Part shown: one piece after another, positions 6,702 to 14,200 of the stretch
Numbering within the stretch: the stretch's first letter is position 1
Layout: every line of letters begins with the position of its first letter
Source of the DNA: Bacteroidia bacterium
GTDB taxonomy: Bacteria; Bacteroidota; Bacteroidia; Flavobacteriales_D; Cryomorphaceae
Direction: 5' to 3'
NCBI GenBank assembly: GCA_030427905.1
Contig: JAUICL010000004.1
Coordinates: 215,722 to 279,721, forward strand
DNA: 64,000 bases
Position numbers and translations under genes: made by a program
Notes under the pieces: model-generated
Told to the model about the DNA's origin: nothing
The model's database searches: none
What the model saw: the letters and a program-made list of their open reading frames with translations, nothing else

Positions 6702-9700
6702 ATGAAAACCAAGTTTTACCTTCTAGCAATAGTCATTTGCTGGGCGCATATCCTGAACGCCCAAGTTGTAATAAATGAAATCAGCGCCGCCAATTACGAC
6801 GGAGGCTTTACCGATAACTATGGTGAAGAAGAAGACTGGTTTGAACTGTACAACCCAACTGGAGCCGATGTAGATATTAGCGGGTACTACTTTAGCGATG
6901 ATGATACAGACCCTATGAAATGGGAAATCCCAGCTGGGGTTACCGTTCCAGCCAATGGGTACTTGCTTGTATACGCTTCGGGGCGAGGTGAGTTTGCCGC
7001 CGGAAATGTCCACACCGATTTTAAGATTACCCAAGCAAAGCAAGAAGGAGCTGTTTTAGCCGATGCAGCTGGAACGATCATAGACTCTTTCATGCTCGAC
7101 ATTCCTAACCAAGAAGGCCACTCGCGTGGTAGAACAATAGATGGAGCAACGACGTGGGGAATCATGACAACACCAACGCCAGGAGCGTCCAATACAGGGG
7201 TTTTGTTTGGAGAGTATGCCGATCTAGAAATAGAGACTCAACCGGGGTATTACACAGGAAGCGCGTCTGTAACCATCTCGAGTGCCACTCCGGGTGTTGA
7301 GATTAGGTATACTTTGGATGGTTCTGTGCCCACTGGGGCGTCTACCCTTTACACCGGGCCTGTAAATATTACGCAAACAACTACGCTTCGTGCACGTGCT
7401 TTTCATCCAGATGCCGACATCCCCGATAGCTTCATTGAAACCAATACCTATTTCATTGATGTCACGCATACCATTCCCATTATCTGTGTGTCCGGAGACC
7501 AGTTGCAAGTGCTTCTTGATGGAACCCAGATTGACCCAATAGGCCATTTAGAATATTTTGATGCCGATGGAACACTCCTCGCTGAGTGTGGAGGGGATTT
7601 TAATGAGCATGGAAATGACTCTTGGGCCTACCCACAACGAGGAATTGACTACATCACTCAAGATGAGTTTGGTTATGGAAATGAAATAAACTACCCCATT
7701 TTCAGAACCAAAGATCGCGAAGGCTACCAGCGGGTGATTATCAAGGCAGCGGCTAGCGACAACTATCCTTTCGAGAATGGTGGGGCGCATATCCGAGATG
7801 CCTATGTTCAAAGCCTTTCGCAAATCGCAGATCTGCGAATGGATGAGCGTACCTATGAGCCGTGCGTGATGTATTGTAATGGACAGTACTGGGGAGTTTA
7901 TGAAGTGAGAGAAAAGGTAGATGATCTGGATTTTACAGATTACTACTACGATCAAGGATCGGGAAATGTCGATTTCTTGAAAACTTGGGGTGGTACCTGG
8001 GAAGAATATGGCTCGGCTGATGAGTGGGATGATCTGAGAGATTACATTCTCGGAAACGACATGACCGATGCCGCCAATTACGACTACGTAAAAGGGCTTT
8101 TCAATACGGGTAGCTTAATTGATTATTTTACACTCAACTCCTACACCGTATGCTCCGACTGGCTCAACTGGAACACAGCTTGGTGGCGTGGTAAAAATCC
8201 AGATGGCGACAAAAAGAAGTGGCGCTACGTACTCTGGGATATGGATGCCACCTTTGGCCATTACGCCAACTTTACGGGAATTCCAGATCAAACACCCAAT
8301 GCCGATATCTGTGACCCACAACAAATAGGTGACCCAGGAGGGCAGGGGCACGTTCCCATTTGGAACGCGCTCGTAGAAAACGAAGAATTTTTTGCAGACT
8401 ATATCAATCGTTTCTCGGATTTATCTGGATCATACTTCAGCTGTGAGTTTATGATTCAGCATTTGGATAGCCTTGTGGCAAACATTGAGCCCGAGATGCA
8501 GATGCACATAGACCGTTGGGGCGGAACATATGCCGAGTGGGAATCAAACGTGCAAGAAGTCAGAGACTTTATAAATGATCGGTGTGCGGTGATCAATGAT
8601 GGGTTCCTGGATTGTTACGACGAACTCGACGGGCCATATGAAATTACGCTTATGGCTAACCCGCCAGAAGGTGGGCGTATTGACCTGCCTACTATGGAGA
8701 TAGATACATACCCTTTCACAACCACTTATTTTGGTGGGGTGGATGTGCCTCTTGATGCCGATGAGAACGATGGATACACTTTCAGCCACTGGAGTTCAAA
8801 CAACAACACCATCACCCCCGATGCTACGCTCGAAGAGATCGTGATGAACTTTACAGCAAATGATACACTCATTGCTCACTTTATACCAGACGTTACATAT
8901 CAAGTAGTTCTCGATGTCCAGCCTGCGAATACCGGGACAATTACTATCAATGGTTTGGAATACACAAGCTTCCCAGTTACAGTAGATTTGCCAGGCGATA
9001 GCCCAATAGATATTCAGGCTACTGCCATACCGGCTTGGGATTTTGAAAACTGGACATCAACTGTGGCAATGGCTTCTGGAAACTTGGCGGCCACCAATAA
9101 CTTTACCCTGACCGAAGGGGCAACCATCACGGCTAATTTCTATGAAGTGATTTACAATGTTCACTTTGAAGTGAGTCCAGCCGATGTTGGGGCCATTGAT
9201 ATAGATGGCGAAACCATTGATCCACTTCCACAAGAATTGACTCTCGCCGGAAACGTGCCTTTTGCAGTAAGCGCATACCCTATCAGAGAGTTCTACGAAT
9301 TCACCGATTGGAATATCATTTCAGCCAATCCGCTTCCCGATGCCAACACAGCAGATGTGGAACTGAGTTTTGGTAGTTCTGATCTCGTGATTGCCAATTT
9401 TATCGAATTGCCTAACTATCCGCTAGTAGTAGACACAAAGCCGCGAGATGTGGCTCGGATTAAAGTGGAAAGTGAAGTCATTACTGAATTCCCCTTCCAA
9501 AAGAACTATCTAGCCGATGAGCCACTCTTTATCGAAGTATTTGAAAGAGATAAGTGGAAGTTCTCGCATTGGGAAGTTGTATACGGAGCACCAGTTAACT
9601 TCCCTAAGGTTCTAGCCCAAAATTACATCTTGAGCACGTCAACTAAGCTTGTTGCTCACTTTGAAGAGCGAATTAATAATGTGTGGATTCCGACGAGTTT

Positions 9701-9962
9701 CACGCCAAACGAAGACGGAATTAACGATGTCTTGAAAGTGTATTACGAAGAGATCGATCTCGATGATTTCAAATTTATTGTGATGGATCGCTGGGGCAAT
9801 GAAGTTTGGAGTACAACAGACCCCAACGTTGGGTGGAATGGCTCAAATGAAGGTGGTGATTACTATGTTGACCCTGGAGTTTATGCCTACTTCATCAGAT
9901 ACATCGACTCAATCACCAAAAAGATTGTAGAGACTCACGGTCACGTGACGGTGGTTCGCTAG
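6702..9962 (+). CDS. T9SS cargo: lamin-tail, CHB_HEX-like, CotH kinase, beta-repeats
   Basis: A 1086-residue multidomain protein. The start at 6702 is preferred over 6672 because it gives a proper signal peptide ending LNAQ. Domains in order: lamin-tail domain (about 20-150); chitobiase/hexosaminidase C-terminal-like beta domain (about 174-245, with IRYTLDGSVP); CotH-type kinase fold (about 250-600, with GQYWGVYEVREK and the acidic motif WDMDATFG at 512-519); four repeats of about 85 residues ending in (L/I)(I/V)A(H/N)F (about 635-990); and a type B T9SS sorting domain (about 992-1086, with FTPNEDGINDV and DRWGNEVW). CotH proteins are atypical kinases that phosphorylate extracytoplasmic proteins. 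This one should act outside the cell. The VTC and DUF4956 genes follow downstream, a known gene association. Confidence 0.9.
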   Translation: MKTKFYLLAIVICWAHILNAQVVINEISAANYDGGFTDNYGEEEDWFELYNPTGADVDISGYYFSDDDTDPMKWEIPAGVTVPANGYLLVYASGRGEFAAGNVHTDFKITQAKQEGAVLADAAGTIIDSFMLDIPNQEGHSRGRTIDGATTWGIMTTPTPGASNTGVLFGEYADLEIETQPGYYTGSASVTISSATPGVEIRYTLDGSVPTGASTLYTGPVNITQTTTLRARAFHPDADIPDSFIETNTYFIDVTHTIPIICVSGDQLQVLLDGTQIDPIGHLEYFDADGTLLAECGGDFNEHGNDSWAYPQRGIDYITQDEFGYGNEINYPIFRTKDREGYQRVIIKAAASDNYPFENGGAHIRDAYVQSLSQIADLRMDERTYEPCVMYCNGQYWGVYEVREKVDDLDFTDYYYDQGSGNVDFLKTWGGTWEEYGSADEWDDLRDYILGNDMTDAANYDYVKGLFNTGSLIDYFTLNSYTVCSDWLNWNTAWWRGKNPDGDKKKWRYVLWDMDATFGHYANFTGIPDQTPNADICDPQQIGDPGGQGHVPIWNALVENEEFFADYINRFSDLSGSYFSCEFMIQHLDSLVANIEPEMQMHIDRWGGTYAEWESNVQEVRDFINDRCAVINDGFLDCYDELDGPYEITLMANPPEGGRIDLPTMEIDTYPFTTTYFGGVDVPLDADENDGYTFSHWSSNNNTITPDATLEEIVMNFTANDTLIAHFIPDVTYQVVLDVQPANTGTITINGLEYTSFPVTVDLPGDSPIDIQATAIPAWDFENWTSTVAMASGNLAATNNFTLTEGATITANFYEVIYNVHFEVSPADVGAIDIDGETIDPLPQELTLAGNVPFAVSAYPIREFYEFTDWNIISANPLPDANTADVELSFGSSDLVIANFIELPNYPLVVDTKPRDVARIKVESEVITEFPFQKNYLADEPLFIEVFERDKWKFSHWEVVYGAPVNFPKVLAQNYILSTSTKLVAHFEERINNVWIPTSFTPNEDGINDVLKVYYEEIDLDDFKFIVMDRWGNEVWSTTDPNVGWNGSNEGGDYYVDPGVYAYFIRYIDSITKKIVETHGHVTVVR

Positions 9963-9987
9963 AATATTTTATATTCACTCATTATTA

Positions 9988-10017
9988 AGAAATCATTACT
10001 GAACCATGATGATTTCT
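9988..10017. other. Hairpin between the CotH gene and the lipoprotein gene
   Basis: A perfect 9-bp inverted repeat (AGAAATCAT / ATGATTTCT) with a 12-nt loop, 25 bp after the CotH stop. It lacks a T tract. It could attenuate readthrough or protect mRNA ends within the locus. Confidence 0.4.
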
Positions 10018-10044
10018 GTGTTGAAACCAGCAAGATAAGACTGC

Positions 10045-10437
10045 ATGCGAAGATTAATTTGGCTATTTGGGCTGGCTATAGCCACGCTCACCATTTCTTG
10101 TGAAAAAGACCCCGGCGAAGGGGGTAGAGCATCAATTTCTGGGAAAGTATGGGTTGAAGAGTACAATGGGAATTGTACAGAGCTTCGAGGCTCATACTAT
10201 GGAGTTGACGAAGAAGTATACATCATCGCGGGAGACGACCCATCCTATTTTGAACGCGTACGCACTGGGCCCGATGGCACTTTTTGGTTTAGATACCTAC
10301 GTGAAGGAGACTATCGCGTGTATGCCATTTCAGAAAATTGTGTTCCTTTCAGTGGAGATGAAGCAGTTGAAATTGCCGTAGAAATCAAAGAGAAAAAACA
10401 AGAATTCGTTACCGAAGACATTGTCGTTATCAGATGA
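10045..10437 (+). CDS. Lipoprotein with a carboxypeptidase-regulatory-like beta domain
   Basis: A 130-residue protein with a lipobox (LTISC, C19). The mature part, ISGKVWVEEYNG ... GPDGTFWFRYLREGDYRVYA, follows the carboxypeptidase-regulatory-like (CarbopepD_reg/SdrD B-like) beta-sandwich pattern, in which an extracellular domain starts with a G-x-V strand and ends with a G-x-Y-x-(V/L) strand. The stop overlaps the next start (ATGA at 10434-10437), which indicates translational coupling to the downstream genes. It probably sits on the periplasmic side of a membrane. Function is unknown. Confidence 0.75.
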   Translation: MRRLIWLFGLAIATLTISCEKDPGEGGRASISGKVWVEEYNGNCTELRGSYYGVDEEVYIIAGDDPSYFERVRTGPDGTFWFRYLREGDYRVYAISENCVPFSGDEAVEIAVEIKEKKQEFVTEDIVVIR

Positions 10438-11006
10438 TTAGAACCTTTTTCATATCAGCTCTCCTCGTATGTTCCATAACTGTAAATGGGCAGTCAAAAA
10501 AACTACTCAGAACCTACGGCATTCAGTCTATGACTGAGACTACCGTGAAGTATGAGAACGGGGTGGAGATAAGCCGGTACGTTTCAGAAAAAGAGATATT
10601 TGACAAGGATGGCGAATGGATCGAGCAATTCGACTACACCGAAGAAGGAGAGATCAAAACCTACCGATCGCGTGTGTACCACAAAGGCGAAGTGATAGAT
10701 GAAGTAGAAGACAAGCGGATCGTAAAAAACAACGACAAGCCTGAATATTCCAGAACCCAATATACCTTCGACAAGGATGAGCTTAAGAAGGAGACCGATC
10801 TGGATGAAGAAGGCAATGTGGTTCGCGTGAAGACTTATTTCTACAACAATTTTGAAGACGTAAGCGAAGTTACCATCGCCGATGGTGAGCAAAATATTCA
10901 GGAGAAGCTCGTGTATACGTACGATGATCGCGGGCTTAGAATAGAAAAGCAGCGCATCGACTCAGAAGGTGTTTTACTCGAATCAAAGCATTATGCCTAT
11001 GAGTGA
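10434..11006 (+). CDS. Secreted YD-repeat-like protein of unknown function
   Basis: A 190-residue protein with a signal peptide (residues 1-19, ending VNGQ) and a strongly charged mature region of short repeated strands (EEGEIKTYRSRVYH, DEEGNVVRVKTYFYNN, YTYDDRGLRIEKQ). This resembles YD/RHS-type or MORN-like antiparallel repeats, though no family can be named with confidence. It begins inside the stop codon of the preceding lipoprotein gene and its 3' end overlaps the start of the VTC gene, so it is embedded in the coupled operon. Confidence 0.65.
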   Translation: MIRTFFISALLVCSITVNGQSKKLLRTYGIQSMTETTVKYENGVEISRYVSEKEIFDKDGEWIEQFDYTEEGEIKTYRSRVYHKGEVIDEVEDKRIVKNNDKPEYSRTQYTFDKDELKKETDLDEEGNVVRVKTYFYNNFEDVSEVTIADGEQNIQEKLVYTYDDRGLRIEKQRIDSEGVLLESKHYAYE

Positions 11007-11766
11007 AGACGAGCTGCAAAACGGACATAGCAAAATTGTTGGCTCGTTTGACACCATTGGGCTCGAAGAACTTCCAAAAGAAGTTTTGATGGAGCGCGTC
11101 GATCGAAAGTACGCTTTCCATGAATCTGAAATGGTTAATGTTTTAACAGGACTTTCAGAACACTATTATTTGATCAAGGCCGCTGGATCGGTGGTGGCAC
11201 CGTATGAGTCACTCTATCTAGATACCGAAGATTACAACTGTTACTATAGACACCACCGCGGTTTTAAGAACAGGGAGAAAATTAGATTTCGCCATTACCC
11301 CAAAACGGGGACAGCCTTCCTGGAGCACAAGTGGAAGAGCAATAAAGGGCGAACGTCCAAATCGCGTATTCCAATAGAGCCAAGCTTTGAAGTAGGAACA
11401 GTTGGAAAGGAATTTTTAAAACAAAGTCTGGTCAATACACCCTTTGACCGACTCATTCCTACCGTGCAAGTCGATTATCTGAGACTTGGGTTTATCTCCA
11501 AAGATTCAGATGAGCGATTTTCAATAGATTTTAATGTAGAAGGAGAAATGAATGGCCAAAGTGCTAGCTTCGGCGATGTGGCCATTTTAGAAGTAAAACA
11601 AGGGGTTCGTCATACCAGCCCAGTGGTTAGGAAGATGAGAACTTTGAAGATTAACGAAGTATCGATGAGTAAGTATTGTTTGGTGCTGAGCATGTTGAAA
11701 CCTGAGCTCAAGAACCACAATTTTAAAATGGCATTGCGAAGAATTACCAGAATAAACCATGCGTAG
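10999..11766 (+). CDS. VTC-domain polyphosphate polymerase-like protein
   Basis: A 255-residue protein starting at 10999; an ATG two codons upstream is also possible. It carries the VTC (CYTH-like tunnel) signature: VDRKYAF near the N-terminus, a YLDTEDYNCYYRHHRGF strand, the basic pairs REKIRFRHY, the FLEHKWKSNKGRTSKSR motif, and a closing ILEVKQGV acidic strand. These residues line the tunnel that binds nucleotide and growing polyphosphate in VTC enzymes. It has no signal peptide or membrane helix, so it is cytosolic. It overlaps both neighbours by 8 bp and is paired with DUF4956, as in many bacteria. Activity is inferred from family membership only. Confidence 0.85.
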   Translation: MSEDELQNGHSKIVGSFDTIGLEELPKEVLMERVDRKYAFHESEMVNVLTGLSEHYYLIKAAGSVVAPYESLYLDTEDYNCYYRHHRGFKNREKIRFRHYPKTGTAFLEHKWKSNKGRTSKSRIPIEPSFEVGTVGKEFLKQSLVNTPFDRLIPTVQVDYLRLGFISKDSDERFSIDFNVEGEMNGQSASFGDVAILEVKQGVRHTSPVVRKMRTLKINEVSMSKYCLVLSMLKPELKNHNFKMALRRITRINHA

Positions 11767-12502
11767 AAATTTGAACCGATTTGGAATCGCTGCACTAGCT
11801 GCGATCATATGTTTGCTATTTGGAACGGAGTCCTTTGGACAGGCAGCCCTTGCCGCTTTAACTGAGAGCCCAGTAAAAGAGCCCGCTTCGAATGTCGATT
11901 TTTTTAGTTTTCAACTCGATCGCTTCAATGTCGATTTTTTCGTCAGGCTGGCGATTGACCTGCTTTCGATGATCATCTTGATCCGTGGGATTTACTTCAG
12001 AGTGTACCGCCGTATCGATTTCTTCTTCACCTTTTTCATGTTCAATCTCATCATCTTTATTATCACCGTTTTGCTCAATAGCAATTCAGGTTTTAGCATT
12101 GGTGCGGCCTTTGGACTGTTCGCCATCTTCGCTATGCTGCGGTATCGCACAGAAGATATTTCGGCACGAGATATGACCTATCTATTCATGTCCATCACCA
12201 TTGGTTTGATTTCTTCAATCAATATGGGTACGGCTCTTGAAATTCTGGTGATCAATGCCATTATTCTTCTGACGGCGTTTTGTATTGAAGGAAATATTTT
12301 GGTGAAGCAAAGCTTTTCTAAGGTCATCGAATACGAGCGCGTCGATCTCATTAAGCCCGAGTACAAAGCAGAGTTGATCGCTGATCTTAAGGATCGAACA
12401 GGGCTCGCCATCCACAAAGTATACGTGAAGCGCATCGATTTCTTGCGTGATACAGCCCTTCTAAAAGTGTACTATCACAACGTTTCAAACCAGGATGTTT
12501 AG
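11759..12502 (+). CDS. DUF4956 family inner-membrane protein
   Basis: A 247-residue protein with an N-terminal hydrophobic or signal segment (about 10-28) and four to five further membrane segments (about 60-80, 88-106, 112-128, 140-178), then a soluble C-terminal domain (about 185-247) of alternating strands and helices (ADLKDRTGLAIHKVYVKRID). The conserved FAMLRYRTEDI motif after the third helix is characteristic of DUF4956. This family is repeatedly found beside VTC-domain proteins. The start codon lies 8 bp inside the VTC gene. It is likely the membrane partner of the VTC protein; biochemical function is unknown. Confidence 0.85.
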   Translation: MRRNLNRFGIAALAAIICLLFGTESFGQAALAALTESPVKEPASNVDFFSFQLDRFNVDFFVRLAIDLLSMIILIRGIYFRVYRRIDFFFTFFMFNLIIFIITVLLNSNSGFSIGAAFGLFAIFAMLRYRTEDISARDMTYLFMSITIGLISSINMGTALEILVINAIILLTAFCIEGNILVKQSFSKVIEYERVDLIKPEYKAELIADLKDRTGLAIHKVYVKRIDFLRDTALLKVYYHNVSNQDV

Positions 12503-13211
12503 ACGCCATTTACTGGCATTAGCCCTCTTGTTTTTACTTTCCTTGCCTAGCTTTGTCTACAGTCAGGTGGAAGATGATTTTGGGGTATGGACTACTTTTT
12601 CGTTAGATACAGATCTCTCGAAAGACCTGAATGTTTCCATTGATCAAGAGTTTCGTTTGGAAGACAATGCTACCCAATTGGGGCGTGTGTTTACGGATAT
12701 CGGGTTGGACTATGAAGTAGAAAACTGGCTTCGCTTTGGTACCAACTACCGGTTCATCATGGATAGGCGTGGGTCTAGCAATATTTTTGCACACCGGCAC
12801 AGGCTTAGTGTTGAGTCGGTTTTAAGAGCTCGCCACCAGCGCTGGACTGTGGCGTACAGGGCGCGATTTCAATGGGAAGTCAGAGCCCATAATTACGAGC
12901 AGGAATATGGATTTGCTCCCACTTATGATTTGAGAAATCGAATCAAATTGAGCTATCAGTACAACAGGAGATTTGAGCCATATACTTCTTTCGATATTCG
13001 GGTCTCGATACACGATCCCGATGTGCCATACCTTCAAGGTGTTGACCGATTTCGGGTACGGGCTGGGACAGATATCAAACTCTCCAAGCGTCAAGTCCTT
13101 GATCTATACTTTCTCTACAGCGAAGATGTACAAGTCAATTTTCCCGAGCGTAGCTTTATTCTTGGGGTCGCTTATGGATTCGGTACAGGACGCGCTAGGA
13201 TCGGATCTTAA
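12495..13211 (+). CDS. DUF2490 family outer-membrane beta-barrel protein
   Basis: A 238-residue protein with a signal peptide (residues 1-23, ending VYSQ). Throughout the mature part, amphipathic strands alternate (WTTFSLDTDL, LRFGTNYRFIMDRR, WTVAYRARFQWE, LDLYFLYSED) with the aromatic girdle pattern of a small barrel, and the family's early DFGVWTTFSL motif is present. The start overlaps the DUF4956 stop by 8 bp, so it is the last member of the coupled operon. Its stop overlaps the convergent Sua5 stop. Confidence 0.8.
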   Translation: MFRRHLLALALLFLLSLPSFVYSQVEDDFGVWTTFSLDTDLSKDLNVSIDQEFRLEDNATQLGRVFTDIGLDYEVENWLRFGTNYRFIMDRRGSSNIFAHRHRLSVESVLRARHQRWTVAYRARFQWEVRAHNYEQEYGFAPTYDLRNRIKLSYQYNRRFEPYTSFDIRVSIHDPDVPYLQGVDRFRVRAGTDIKLSKRQVLDLYFLYSEDVQVNFPERSFILGVAYGFGTGRARIGS

Positions 13212-14149
13212 TCTTTCCGAGAAGCTCTCTTAAGCTTGTCATTTATTGCCTTGCCTAACCCTGTGTTCGGCATCCATTCAGACAAAATCAAGTCATAGTT
13301 TCCCCGATCCAGTGCGCGAAGCGCCGCGAAAAGATTTCGAGCTGCTTCTTCCAAATTTCCAGATGGTGATAAGGCGATACCTTCCTTGCCATAGGTGGAT
13401 TGAAAACCGAGCACAGCGATGCGCTTTTCGGTATACTTTTCAATCAGTTGAGAAATGTCTCCTACTACTAATTCTGCCGTTGGAGCATAGTGATTTTCTA
13501 ACATGCCCGGCGCCTTGGGGTTCGAGCTGCTTTCTTCTCTCACAGGAATTTCACCCAATACTTTGAAAATCGCTTCATTGGGTATTCCACCTTGACGTAA
13601 AATTTCATAACTCGAATGGCTCATATCAACAATCGTCGATTCAAGTCCAACCTGACATGGCCCGCCATCTAGGATGAAATCAACTTGGTCGCCAAGCTGA
13701 TCAGCCACGTGTTGAGCTGTGGTAGGACTCACGTAGCCGAAGGGATTGGCACTGGGAGCGGCAAGGGGAAATTCGAGTGACTCGAGCAGCTTTTGAGTGA
13801 GTTTGTGGTTTGGCATTCTAACACCCACTGTATCGAGTCCAGATGTCACAATATCGGGTACGATGGCCGTTTTTTTCAAGATAATTGTGAGCGGGCCCGG
13901 CCAAAACGCCGCGGCCAGATTCTTGGCGTCTTCATGGAATTCGGCACTGAGTTCAGCCTGGGCAATGGACCCAATATGCAGGATCAAAGGGTCGTAATTG
14001 GGTCTGTTCTTGGCTTTAAAGATTTTCGCCACCGCCGACGATTCCAGCCCGTTTGCTGCCAAACCGTATACCGTTTCCGTAGGTATAGCTACCAAACCAC
14101 CGCTAATCAAAGCCTGCCTGGCTCTTTTGATATCTTCGCCTAGAATCAT
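13208..14149 (-). CDS. tsaC: L-threonylcarbamoyladenylate synthase (Sua5 type)
   Basis: A 313-residue protein with an N-terminal YrdC domain (about 1-195; IPTETVYGLA, KAKNRPNYDPL, FWPGPLTIIL, PSANPFGYVSPT) and a C-terminal Sua5 domain (about 215-313; APGMLENHYAP linker), so it is the long Sua5 form rather than the short TsaC form. It makes threonylcarbamoyl-AMP from threonine, bicarbonate and ATP for the t6A modification of ANN-decoding tRNAs. Its stop codon (TAA on the minus strand, 13208-13210) overlaps the DUF2490 stop on the plus strand. No terminator lies between the two convergent genes. Confidence 0.93.
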   Translation of the reverse strand: MILGEDIKRARQALISGGLVAIPTETVYGLAANGLESSAVAKIFKAKNRPNYDPLILHIGSIAQAELSAEFHEDAKNLAAAFWPGPLTIILKKTAIVPDIVTSGLDTVGVRMPNHKLTQKLLESLEFPLAAPSANPFGYVSPTTAQHVADQLGDQVDFILDGGPCQVGLESTIVDMSHSSYEILRQGGIPNEAIFKVLGEIPVREESSSNPKAPGMLENHYAPTAELVVGDISQLIEKYTEKRIAVLGFQSTYGKEGIALSPSGNLEEAARNLFAALRALDRGNYDLILSEWMPNTGLGKAINDKLKRASRKD

Positions 14150-14200
14150 AGTCGATTTAAAGGCTCAAAGATATCTCCTTTCTGCATTCTGAGTATAGAA

